This document shows, piece after piece, positions 1 through 6,508 of a DNA stretch of 12,037 bases. The DNA comes from Rubrobacter sp. GTDB taxonomy: Bacteria; Actinomycetota; Rubrobacteria; Rubrobacterales; Rubrobacteraceae. Under the pieces are notes generated by a model. It made no database searches. It worked only from the letters and a program-made list of their open reading frames with translations, and had not been told where the DNA came from. The DNA lies in NCBI GenBank assembly GCA_013695335.1, contig JACDAR010000045.1, forward strand, positions 1 through 12,037. The letters run 5' to 3'. Position 1 is the first letter of the stretch. Every line of letters begins with the position of its first letter. The translations under genes and the position numbers were made by a program.

Positions 1-49
1 TTTCGCGCAGCATGCGGACGATCTGCTCTGGGGTATGTCTCTTCTTCAA
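1..49 (-). CDS. IS3-family transposase OrfA, N-terminal 16 codons only
   Basis: Reading leftwards from a TTG at 49-47 gives MKKRHTPEQIVRMLRE, which matches the start of the helix-turn-helix OrfA protein of IS3-family elements (commonly K-R/K-x-T/S-P-E-Q/E-I-V-x-x-L-R-E). A strong Shine-Dalgarno GAGGAGG at 66-60 stands ten bases upstream of the TTG. OrfA binds the element ends and, through -1 frameshifting into orfB, yields the active transposase. Only the first helix is visible, so it cannot be said whether the element is intact. An ATG at 87-85 lies in another frame and does not give this peptide. Confidence 0.6.
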   Translation of the reverse strand, partial: MKKRHTPEQIVRMLRE

Positions 50-127
50 CTTCGAGAGTCCTCCTCTTGACCATCTCGGGCCTTCGGACTCTCATAGTAG
101 CTGGATCAGTTTTCGGGGAGCAGGTCA
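1..127 (-). mobile_element. Right-hand end of an IS3-family insertion sequence (partial)
   Basis: On the minus strand the segment begins TGACCTGCTCCCC at position 127 and leads into the first codons of an IS3-type orfA. A TGA-initial terminus next to orfA is typical of IS3-family ends. The rest of the element, including the orfB integrase and the opposite inverted repeat, lies outside the window, so neither the repeat pair nor the 3-4 bp target duplication can be tested. The family is assigned from the orfA N-terminus and the terminus from memory of the family. The element stops only 43 bases before the haloacid dehalogenase-like gene and has probably displaced that gene's native upstream region. 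Confidence 0.6.
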
Positions 128-170
128 CCATGACTCCGCAAATACACTATGAGAGGCGCGAGGTGGCACT

Positions 171-887
171 GTGAAGCTACGCAATTTCAACACGCTGACC
201 TTCGACGTCGTAGGTACGCTCATAGATTTCGAGATCGGAATTCTGAACTGGTTCCGGCCCACGTTGCGCAGACATGGCATCTCGAAGACCGACGAAGAGA
301 TCCTCACCATCTTCGCTACGGTCGAGGACAAATACCAGAAAGAAACACCTGAGAAGACTTTTACCGAGATGTTGCCCGCCATCTACCTTGATATGGCGGC
401 TATGTGGAATATGGAGTTTCTTGAAGAGGATGCGGAGAGTTTCAGAGAGTCCGTGAGATCGTGGCCTCCCTTCCCGGACTCTGTGGAGGCGCTCCGGGAA
501 TTGAAGGAGCGGTACCGGCTCGTCGCCGTGACGAACGCCGACTCGTGGGCGCTCGAACACATGAGCGTGGCTATGGGAGACCCTTTCGACGAGAGCATCA
601 CCTGTGATGAGGTGGGGATAAACAAGCCGAGTCCGAAGGTGTTCGAGTACGTTCTCGAAAAACTCTCTCCCGCAGGCGTTGAGAAGAAAGACATCCTTCA
701 CACGGCCCAGAGCCAGTACCATGATATCGTTCCAGCAGCGGCTCTCGGTTTCTCCACGATGTGGATCGAGCGCCGTAGCGGCAAAGAGGGATACGGAGCA
801 ACGCCGGAACCCGAGCGAATAGTAACGCCGACCTTCCGCGCCGACGGTATGGCCGACTTCACCCGTCAGGTGCGAGAGGAACAGTAA
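171..887 (+). CDS. Haloacid dehalogenase, type II (HAD superfamily hydrolase)
   Basis: A 238-residue cytosolic protein with all four HAD motifs. Motif I is FDVVGTL with nucleophile Asp12; motif II is VTN around Thr121; motif III is Lys152 in NKPSPKVF; motif IV is AQSQYHDI at 179-186 with Asp185. The second aspartate of phosphatase-type DxD is replaced by Val14, and the AQSxYHDI signature is that of (S)-2-haloacid dehalogenases, which hydrolyse 2-haloacids to 2-hydroxyacids. The helical cap lies between motifs I and II (about 20-100). The length fits the family. The GTG start is preceded by GAGGTGG. Many actinobacterial members have no proven substrate, so the dehalogenase function is a family inference. 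The gene follows an IS3 end closely and precedes menB by 31 bases. Confidence 0.85.
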   Translation: MKLRNFNTLTFDVVGTLIDFEIGILNWFRPTLRRHGISKTDEEILTIFATVEDKYQKETPEKTFTEMLPAIYLDMAAMWNMEFLEEDAESFRESVRSWPPFPDSVEALRELKERYRLVAVTNADSWALEHMSVAMGDPFDESITCDEVGINKPSPKVFEYVLEKLSPAGVEKKDILHTAQSQYHDIVPAAALGFSTMWIERRSGKEGYGATPEPERIVTPTFRADGMADFTRQVREEQ

Positions 888-905
888 ACGCCCGAAAGTC
901 CGTCT

Positions 906-911
906 TATAAT
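906..911 (+). promoter_or_regulatory. -10 box placed for a leaderless menB transcript
   Basis: A perfect TATAAT lies exactly seven bases before the menB ATG, so transcription would begin at or one base before the start codon. No purine-rich ribosome binding site exists between it and the ATG (CCCACCC). Leaderless mRNAs with this geometry are common in Actinobacteria. No convincing -35 box is visible at the usual distance. Confidence 0.55.
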
Positions 912-918
912 CCCACCC

Positions 919-1770
919 ATGACTGATATAGCCTGGAATCCAGCCGCAGAGTTCACGGACATCAAATACGAGAAGGCGGAGGGTATAGCCAAAATAACCA
1001 TCAACCGTCCCGAGGTACGGAACGCCTTCCGTCCCCTGACGGTCATCGAGATGTCGCGGGCGCTCGATGATGCGCGGGAGGACAACGAAGTCGGGGTTAT
1101 CATCCTGACCGGCGAAGGCCCTGACGCTTTCTGCTCGGGTGGAGATCAGAAGGTGCGCGGCGACGCCGGCTACCTCGAGGACCCTGACGACCCGAAGCGA
1201 ACCCCCGGTGGAGCATCGGTCGGACGTTTTCACGTGACGGATCTGCACGTCCAGATCCGACGTTGCCCCAAGCCCGTAGTCGCGATGGTGGCCGGATGGG
1301 CCGTCGGCGGGGGGCACGTTCTGCACGTTGTCTGCGACCTCACGATAGCTGCGGACAACGCAAAATTCGGGCAGGTCGGGCCGAAGGTCGGCAGCTTCGA
1401 CGGTGGCTTCGGAGCATCAGTCCTCACCTCCCTCGTCGGGCCGAAGCGGGCGAAGGAGATGTGGTTCCTGTGCCGGATGTACTCGGCTGAGGAAGCCCTG
1501 AATATGGGGCTCGTTAACACGGTGGTGCCGCTTGCAGACCTGGAAACCGAGACCGTCGGCTGGTGCAGGGAGATGATGGAGCGGTCGCCTTTCGCGCTGC
1601 GGCTCTTGAAGGCGAGCTTCCACGCGCACGAGGACGGGTTCGCCGGCATCCAGCAGCTCGCCCACGACGCGAACCTGCTCTTCTACGGGAGCGAAGAGGC
1701 CCAGGAAGGCCGCGACGCATACAAGGAGAAGCGCCAGCCAGACTTCTCGACGTTTCCCCGCCGCCCTTGA
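919..1770 (+). CDS. menB: 1,4-dihydroxy-2-naphthoyl-CoA synthase
   Basis: A 283-residue crotonase-fold enzyme that closes the second ring of menaquinone, converting o-succinylbenzoyl-CoA to 1,4-dihydroxy-2-naphthoyl-CoA. Family hallmarks are FCSGGDQKVRG at 71-81 (CoA and oxyanion site), the GGGHVLHVVCDLTIAADNA stretch at 130-148, QVGPKVGSFDGG at 152-163, and the C-terminal YKEKRQPDF tail (about 268-276) typical of MenB rather than general enoyl-CoA hydratases. The similarity to Escherichia coli MenB is visible by eye over most of the length. The glycine-rich GGGH pattern suggests the bicarbonate-dependent type, as recalled from the family. The ATG start has no ribosome binding site but carries a -10 box just upstream. 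It is followed by menC after a 49-base G-rich gap. Confidence 0.95.
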   Translation: MTDIAWNPAAEFTDIKYEKAEGIAKITINRPEVRNAFRPLTVIEMSRALDDAREDNEVGVIILTGEGPDAFCSGGDQKVRGDAGYLEDPDDPKRTPGGASVGRFHVTDLHVQIRRCPKPVVAMVAGWAVGGGHVLHVVCDLTIAADNAKFGQVGPKVGSFDGGFGASVLTSLVGPKRAKEMWFLCRMYSAEEALNMGLVNTVVPLADLETETVGWCREMMERSPFALRLLKASFHAHEDGFAGIQQLAHDANLLFYGSEEAQEGRDAYKEKRQPDFSTFPRRP

Positions 1771-1774
1771 TGCA

Positions 1775-1811
1775 GGGTTCGGGAGGTCGGGAGTCGGGAG
1801 TCGGGAGTCGG
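1775..1811 (+). repeat. Heptamer tandem repeat with five GGG runs before menC
   Basis: Three perfect copies of TCGGGAG occupy 1787-1807, with a degenerate copy on each side. GGG runs fall at 1775, 1781, 1789, 1796 and 1803, then GG at 1810. With loops of three to five bases this meets the usual G3N1-7 quadruplex pattern on the sense strand and therefore in the mRNA. It fills most of the menB-menC gap and ends nine bases before the menC GTG, covering any ribosome binding site. Confidence 0.7.
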
Positions 1812-1819
1812 AAAACCCG

Positions 1820-2896
1820 GTGAGGCTCTCGGATTTCGGGATCTATCGTTACGAACTTCCCTTCACCGAACCACTGACCCTGAAGGGCGCGACGCTCCAC
1901 ACCCGCGAGGGATTGCTGCTGCGGCTCACCGGCGACGACGGCTCCGAGGGCTGGAGCGAGGCTTCCCCGCTCCCTGGCTTTAGCCTCGAAACCCTGGATG
2001 AGGCGGCCGATCAACTGGTGAAAGCTTCCGAAGCAATGACCGCCGCAGGAAGATCTCCGTCCGAAAACACGCCATCCATCCTCCATCTCAACACCGCTCC
2101 CTCCGTGCGCTTCGCCATCGAACTTGCGACCCTGAACCTGAACGCAGCCCGCCGTGGTGTCTCGGCGTTGGAATTGCTGGATCCGAACGCTGGTGGGATT
2201 CTGCCCGTGAACGGCCTTCTCTCCGGCTCGGCAGATGAAGTCGTGGCGGATGCCCGCCGTATGCGGGATGCTGGCTACCGTGCCGTCAAGCTCAAGGTCG
2301 GTGGCCTGGCCGTGAGGGACGATGCGGAACTGGTGCGAGAAGTAAGCGGCGTTCTGGGTCATGGTATCTCGCTGCGCCTCGACGCGAACCGGGCCTGGAG
2401 CTTAGATGAGGCAATCGAGTTCGCCCGCGCCACACGGGACGTTCGCATCGAATACATCGAAGAGCCGCTCTCGGACAGCGCGCTTTTGCCGCGCTTCGCG
2501 GACGAGTCACGAATGCCGGTGGCGCTCGACGAGTCGCTGATCGGGATAGAGCCGGAGGAGCTGTCCCGCCACGGATATGCGCGGGCCGTGGTTCTCAAGC
2601 CGACGCTGATTGGCGGTGTTCGGCACACGCTACGAATCGCGGAGGAAGCGCATCGTCTCTGCATGACGCCCGTCGTCAGCTCCGCATATGAGAGTGGTGT
2701 CGGGACGCTCGGCCTGATCTCACTTTCCGCCTCCACAGGTGGAGCGCCCGCCGGGCTGGACACCTACAGGCGGCTTGCGGAGGATATCCTCATCCCACCG
2801 CCTGAACTCCACTCGCCCACCATAGATGTCCGCCCAATGCTGGAAACACCGAGGTCGGTTGACGTGGACAGGCTCGAACTCATCGCGAGTCTTTGA
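1820..2896 (+). CDS. menC: o-Succinylbenzoate synthase
   Basis: A 358-residue enolase-superfamily enzyme that dehydrates SHCHC to o-succinylbenzoate in menaquinone synthesis. The N-terminal capping domain (about 1-125) precedes a TIM barrel with the family residues: KLK at 157-159 (catalytic Lys159 region), Asp188 in LDANRAW, Glu214 in IEEP and Asp237 in ALDES as the three magnesium ligands, and Lys260 in VVLKPTLIGG as the second catalytic lysine. The start is taken as GTG because the encoded MRLSDFGIYRYELPF matches family N-termini. There is no clean Shine-Dalgarno; the upstream space is the G-rich heptamer repeat. Related N-succinylamino acid racemases share these motifs, but the menB and menE neighbours support MenC. 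Confidence 0.93.
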   Translation: MRLSDFGIYRYELPFTEPLTLKGATLHTREGLLLRLTGDDGSEGWSEASPLPGFSLETLDEAADQLVKASEAMTAAGRSPSENTPSILHLNTAPSVRFAIELATLNLNAARRGVSALELLDPNAGGILPVNGLLSGSADEVVADARRMRDAGYRAVKLKVGGLAVRDDAELVREVSGVLGHGISLRLDANRAWSLDEAIEFARATRDVRIEYIEEPLSDSALLPRFADESRMPVALDESLIGIEPEELSRHGYARAVVLKPTLIGGVRHTLRIAEEAHRLCMTPVVSSAYESGVGTLGLISLSASTGGAPAGLDTYRRLAEDILIPPPELHSPTIDVRPMLETPRSVDVDRLELIASL

Positions 2897-2922
2897 TCCC
2901 CAACCCAGCGGCACGGTATACT
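2893..2922 (+). promoter_or_regulatory. Promoter for the ABC-F/menE transcript
   Basis: TTGATC at 2893-2898 overlaps the menC stop codon, and TATACT at 2917-2922 lies 18 bases further on. Both resemble housekeeping -35 and -10 boxes. Transcription would start about position 2929, giving a leader of about 67 bases before the ABC-F GTG. Confidence 0.55.
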
Positions 2923-2928
2923 CCCGGC

Positions 2929-2934
2929 ATGTAG
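2929..2934 (+). other. Candidate leaderless start-stop mini-ORF (ATG TAG)
   Basis: ATG immediately followed by TAG begins six bases after the predicted -10 box, the same geometry as the leaderless menB start. If the predicted transcription start is right, the mRNA would begin with AUGUAG, on which a ribosome could initiate and terminate without elongation. It lies four bases before the left arm of the hairpin that hides the ABC-F ribosome binding site. The function is inference from position only. Confidence 0.35.
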
Positions 2935-2937
2935 CTA

Positions 2938-2990
2938 ACTCCTTTGCCCGAATATCCACGGTTCCCGTTCGTTCCGTTTCGCAAAGGAGT
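2938..2990 (+). promoter_or_regulatory. Hairpin sequestering the ABC-F ribosome binding site
   Basis: ACTCCTTTGC at 2938-2947 is the exact reverse complement of GCAAAGGAGT at 2981-2990, which contains the AAAGGAG Shine-Dalgarno of the ABC-F gene. The 33-base loop holds pyrimidine-rich GTTCC-like repeats and a possible inner stem (ACGG at 2958 with CCGT at 2974). In RNA the perfect 10-bp stem would fully mask the ribosome binding site, as in translational attenuators upstream of antibiotic-resistance genes. Confidence 0.6.
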
Positions 2991-2995
2991 CACGC

Positions 2996-4627
2996 GTGCT
3001 AGCCCAACTCACAAACATCTCACTCTCGTATCCAGATAAGAAAGTCCTCGAAGAAGCCTCCCTGACCGTCTATCCGGGGGACAGGATCTCGCTTACCGGC
3101 GAGAACGGCTGCGGCAAGACGACGTTGCTTCGCATGCTCACAGGCGCTGTAAAACCGGATTCCGGGGACGTAGCAATCGCCAGGGGAGTCAGGCTTGGCT
3201 ATCTGGAGCAGGATTTCGCTGGCCTCGAACGAGATCCTGGACGCTCCTGCCTGGATGCCGCGCTCGAGCCTTTCCACGACCTGATCGAACTGGAATCGCG
3301 CATAAATCATCTGTCAGCCGCGCTCGGCGAGGCTGATGGCGATGAGCAGGATAAGCTTCTCGAAGAACTTGGTGAAGCCCAGCAGAGGTTCGAAGCTGGG
3401 GGCGGCTATGGTTTCAGGCCGCGCGTGGAGGCTACCTTGAATGGGCTAGGGTTGCCTGAAGAGTTCTGGGATCGGGCGGTCGGGGAGTTGTCAGCGGGGC
3501 AGAGGATGAGGCTCGCGCTCGGGCGGATGTTGCTGGGGGAGCACGACCTGATCCTGCTCGACGAACCAACCAACCACCTCGACGTGCCGGCCCGCGAATG
3601 GCTGGAGGAATATCTCCTGTCCGCGAACTCGGCGTTCGTGATCGTCTCCCACGACCGGCGCTTCCTCGACGCCGTGGCCTCGAAAGTGGCCCACCTCGAC
3701 TGCGGACAGCTCAAACTCTACACGGGCAACTACTCTGCTTTCCGTCATCAACTCCAGAGATCCGAGGACGAAGGCTGGCGCAACTTCGAGAAGAACCAGA
3801 AACGCGCCCGCAGGCTGCAAAAGCAGGCCAACGAGTACCGCAACTGGTCAGGCTCGAAGGAGAAAGAGAAGCGTGGCGCGGCGGACAAGGGATTCGTCGG
3901 CCATAGATCCGCGAAGCTGATGAAACGCGCGCTCCACGCCCAGCGCCGTATGGAGGAGGCAGCCGAGAACGCCCGCACCGACAAGCCATTCGAGAAGGAT
4001 CCAGTCAAGATACGGTTCGCCTCCACGCGCGGCCGAAACCTCCTGACCGTCGAAAACCTGGCGGTCGGCCACGGAGACCCGCTTGCCGAAGGCATCTCTT
4101 TCCATCTCGAAGCGGGGTACCGTCTCGCCATAGTTGGTCCCAACGGCTGCGGCAAGACCTCGCTGCTGAGGACCGTGCTGGGCGAGATGCCACCCCTCGC
4201 CGGGAGCGCGCGCCTCAGTCCTTCCGCTCGGGCCGGCTACTTCGACCAGGACAACCGCCTGATCTCATGGAACCGCACGGCGCTCGAAGCAGTTCTCGAG
4301 ACTGGCAGCGACGAGACGCCCGCCCGCACCGTGATGGGCAGGATGGGCGTAAGGCGGGAGACCGTAAATAAACCGGCGGGCAGGCTCAGCTCCGGCGAGC
4401 GGGCCAAGACCCTGCTCGCGAAGCTCATCCTTGGCGGGCACAACCTGCTCGTCCTCGACGAGCCGACCAACCACCTCGACATCGAGACCCAGGACGTGCT
4501 CCTCGACGCCCTTGCGGAGTTCCCAGGCGCCATCCTCTTCGTCTCCCACGACAGGCACTTCGTGGACACCCTCGCCACGCAGCGACTCGAGATGGGCGCT
4601 GGAGCGGCTATCATGGGCGAGTTATGA
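2996..4627 (+). CDS. ABC-F family ATP-binding protein (ribosome-acting ATPase)
   Basis: A 543-residue soluble protein with two ABC ATPase domains and no membrane segments. Domain 1 has Walker A GENGCGKT at 35-42, signature LSAGQ at 165-169 and Walker B LILLDEPTNHLD at 185-196. Domain 2 has GPNGCGKT at 381-388, LSSGE at 464-468 and LLVLDEPTNHLD at 484-495. Between them a charged, probably helical linker (about 250-338), rich in Lys, Arg and Glu, corresponds to the P-site tRNA interaction motif. Such proteins bind the ribosomal E site as translation factors or antibiotic-protection factors; sequence alone does not decide which. The GTG start follows AAAGGAG by six bases. It lies inside the menaquinone genes and overlaps menE by four bases (ATGA), so the two are probably translationally coupled. 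Confidence 0.9.
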   Translation: MLAQLTNISLSYPDKKVLEEASLTVYPGDRISLTGENGCGKTTLLRMLTGAVKPDSGDVAIARGVRLGYLEQDFAGLERDPGRSCLDAALEPFHDLIELESRINHLSAALGEADGDEQDKLLEELGEAQQRFEAGGGYGFRPRVEATLNGLGLPEEFWDRAVGELSAGQRMRLALGRMLLGEHDLILLDEPTNHLDVPAREWLEEYLLSANSAFVIVSHDRRFLDAVASKVAHLDCGQLKLYTGNYSAFRHQLQRSEDEGWRNFEKNQKRARRLQKQANEYRNWSGSKEKEKRGAADKGFVGHRSAKLMKRALHAQRRMEEAAENARTDKPFEKDPVKIRFASTRGRNLLTVENLAVGHGDPLAEGISFHLEAGYRLAIVGPNGCGKTSLLRTVLGEMPPLAGSARLSPSARAGYFDQDNRLISWNRTALEAVLETGSDETPARTVMGRMGVRRETVNKPAGRLSSGERAKTLLAKLILGGHNLLVLDEPTNHLDIETQDVLLDALAEFPGAILFVSHDRHFVDTLATQRLEMGAGAAIMGEL

Positions 4628-6081
4628 ATGGCCTGGAGACCGTACCCTGCCCGCTTCACGCGGCTTCCCTCGCCTCACCCGATGCGCCCGCCATCATAGG
4701 GCCATCCGGCAAGCTGACCTACGCAGAACTCGACCTATGGGTGTCGGCGGCCTCGGAAAGTCTGGCGAAGATAGGTGTGGAGACCGGCGATCGCGTCGCG
4801 CTCTATTTGCCCAAAGACGAGCGATACGTAGTTTTGCTGCTCGCCATGATCCGGGCCGGAATCATTGCGTGTCCCGTAAGCACGCGGTTTCCGCCTGCCG
4901 GTGTCGTGCCGTTGCTCCGAAGGGCCGCGTGCAAAGCCCTCGTCTCGGAAGATGAAGATCTGTTCCAGGCTGTTGATGACGCCGTTCGGAAGCTGCGCCC
5001 CGGCGCCTTGCTAAAAACTGACCTGGATCGCATCGAACCACCTGACCCACCGGAGCTTTCGCTCTCCCGTGCGGCCACGGTCGTCTTCACGTCGGGCAGC
5101 GCCGGCGCACCGAAGGCGGCGCTCCACACGTTCGGAAATCACTACTACAACGCGCTCGGATCGAACGAGAACATCACGCTCGATCCGAAGCACGGAGATC
5201 GCTGGCTGCACTCGCTGCCGCTCTACCACGTCGGTGGGCTCTCGATCCTGTTCCGATGCCTGCTCGCCGGCACAACGATGGCCCTGCTAGACTCCGCAGT
5301 GCCGATTGCCAGGTCCATCTCCGAAAGCGGCGCCACACACGTTTCGCTAGTCGCAGCGCAACTCAGGCGGCTGCTTGCGGAGGACGCGGACCTCGGGGGA
5401 TTGAAGGCGATCCTGCTCGGCGGCAGCGGCATCCCCGAAGACCTGCTGGACGAGGCGCACGGGCGCGGGCTGCCGGTACATACGAGCTACGGCCTGACCG
5501 AGATGGCCTCACAGGCGACCACGACCCATCCCGGCGCATCGAGGGACGAGCTTCGTACCTCCGGGACTGCGCTGCGTTACCGCAGGGTGAAGGTTGCTGG
5601 GGACGGGGAGATCCTGGTCTCCGGCGAGACGCTCTTCGCCGGATACCTCCACGAAGTCGGCCTCGAAGAACCTTTCGACGAGGCCGGATGGTTTCACACC
5701 CGAGACACCGGCGAGATAGATGGGGAGGGCCGTCTGCGCTTCGCGGGTAGGAAGGACAACCTCTTCGTCTCAGGCGGCGAAAACGTGCAGCCAGAGGAGA
5801 TCGAAGCCGGGCTCCGTCGCCTCGAGAGTGTAGAGGACGCCGTCGTCGTCCCCGTCCCTGATGCCGAGTTCGGAGAACGCCCCGTCGCCTTCGTGCAGAT
5901 GAAGAAGGGCGGAGGTCCACCGCCACAGGACATCTCCGCTGAACTGTCCCAAGTTCTGCCGCGGTTCAAGATCCCGGTTTCCTTCCATGCCTGGCCCGAA
6001 GATGCCGGGCAGGCCGGGATGAAGGTTGATCGGGCGTTCTTCCGGGAGCGGGCGAAGCGTCTTTCTTCCGAGGGCGGGTAG
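4624..6081 (+). CDS. menE: o-Succinylbenzoate--CoA ligase
   Basis: A 485-residue ANL-superfamily adenylate-forming enzyme that activates o-succinylbenzoate with ATP and CoA, supplying the MenB substrate. Visible motifs are the phosphate-binding loop TSGSAGAPKA at 156-165, LPLYHVGGL at 198-206, the adenine-site SYGLTEM at 288-294, DTGEIDGEGRLRFAGRKDN at 361-379 including the hinge, GGENVQPEEIE at 384-394, and Lys467 in the GMKVDR segment as the likely C-terminal catalytic lysine. The length and the menB-menC context favour MenE over a general acyl-CoA synthetase. The ATG overlaps the ABC-F stop codon (ATGA), with only a weak GGGCGAG upstream, indicating dependence on ABC-F translation. Its TAG stop is paired in a hairpin with the stop of the convergent ridA-like gene. 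Confidence 0.9.
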   Translation: MNGLETVPCPLHAASLASPDAPAIIGPSGKLTYAELDLWVSAASESLAKIGVETGDRVALYLPKDERYVVLLLAMIRAGIIACPVSTRFPPAGVVPLLRRAACKALVSEDEDLFQAVDDAVRKLRPGALLKTDLDRIEPPDPPELSLSRAATVVFTSGSAGAPKAALHTFGNHYYNALGSNENITLDPKHGDRWLHSLPLYHVGGLSILFRCLLAGTTMALLDSAVPIARSISESGATHVSLVAAQLRRLLAEDADLGGLKAILLGGSGIPEDLLDEAHGRGLPVHTSYGLTEMASQATTTHPGASRDELRTSGTALRYRRVKVAGDGEILVSGETLFAGYLHEVGLEEPFDEAGWFHTRDTGEIDGEGRLRFAGRKDNLFVSGGENVQPEEIEAGLRRLESVEDAVVVPVPDAEFGERPVAFVQMKKGGGPPPQDISAELSQVLPRFKIPVSFHAWPEDAGQAGMKVDRAFFRERAKRLSSEGG

Positions 6082-6091
6082 GAGGCTACCC
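6076..6091. terminator. Small hairpin joining the convergent menE and ridA stop codons
   Basis: GGGTAG at 6076-6081 and CTACCC at 6086-6091 are perfect reverse complements around the four-base loop GAGG. Each arm contains the TAG stop of one gene. No T-run follows on either strand, so it is not a standard intrinsic terminator, although its position between converging genes suits a transcript-end or stability role. Confidence 0.35.
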
Positions 6092-6490
6092 CTCCTCGAT
6101 CACCGCCACAGCCTCTATCTCGATTAGAAGGTTAGGGTGGATGAGGGAGGAAACCTCGACCATTGATGAGGCAGGGTACGGCTCCCCGAAGTAGCGGCGG
6201 CGAACCTCGTGGATGGCGTCGTAATCCTTCATGTCGCGGATGAAGACCGTGATCTTTACGACATCCCGCAGGGTTCCACCGGCTGCTTCGAGCGCGGCAT
6301 TCACGTTCTCGAGCACCGTCTCTGTCTGGAGTTTCACGGCACCCTCGCCGACAACGTTACCGTCCGCGTCCATCGAGACCATTCCTGAGACGTAGATGGT
6401 GCGTCCGGCCGGAGCCTCCATTCCGGCGGAGAATGCTCCGCCCCTAGGTGGGTCGGGGAGTTTGGAACTTTGGATCACCTTTCCTGCCAT
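6086..6490 (-). CDS. RidA/YjgF/UK114 family protein lacking the catalytic arginine
   Basis: A 134-residue RidA-fold protein. Canonical RidA trimers hydrolyse reactive enamine/imine intermediates such as 2-aminoacrylate made by PLP enzymes. Family features are YVSGMVSMDADGNVVG at 33-48, the L-x-N-V-x-A-x-L-E-A-A-G-G segment at about 60-72, KITVFIRDM at 79-87 and the C-terminal HPNLLIEIEAVAV at 118-130. Where RidA has PARS-x-VEV with the carboxylate-binding arginine, this protein has PASSMVEV (106-113), with Ser108 replacing Arg. Deaminase activity is therefore doubtful, and it may belong to an Arg-lacking subgroup with another ligand. AGGGGG stands four bases before the ATG. It starts 18 bases after the malic enzyme stop on the same strand, so the two are likely co-transcribed. 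Confidence 0.88.
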   Translation of the reverse strand: MAGKVIQSSKLPDPPRGGAFSAGMEAPAGRTIYVSGMVSMDADGNVVGEGAVKLQTETVLENVNAALEAAGGTLRDVVKITVFIRDMKDYDAIHEVRRRYFGEPYPASSMVEVSSLIHPNLLIEIEAVAVIEEG

Positions 6491-6508
6491 GCATCCCCCT
6501 TTTTCGTA

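Noticed and set aside
177..1103. 308-codon minus-strand open frame
   Set aside because: It is antisense to the dehalogenase-like gene and menB, resembles no family, and crosses two well-supported genes. It is a by-product of GC-rich codon use.
1775..1811. CRISPR-like array
   Set aside because: Seven-base units without spacers; it is a simple tandem repeat. No CRISPR repeats or cas genes are visible in the window.
1514..2362. 282-codon minus-strand open frame
   Set aside because: It is opposite menB/menC, has a low-complexity Arg/Gly/Ser-rich product, and shows no motifs.
5363..5926. 187-codon minus-strand open frame
   Set aside because: It is antisense to the conserved core of menE, and its Arg-rich composition is typical of a shadow frame.
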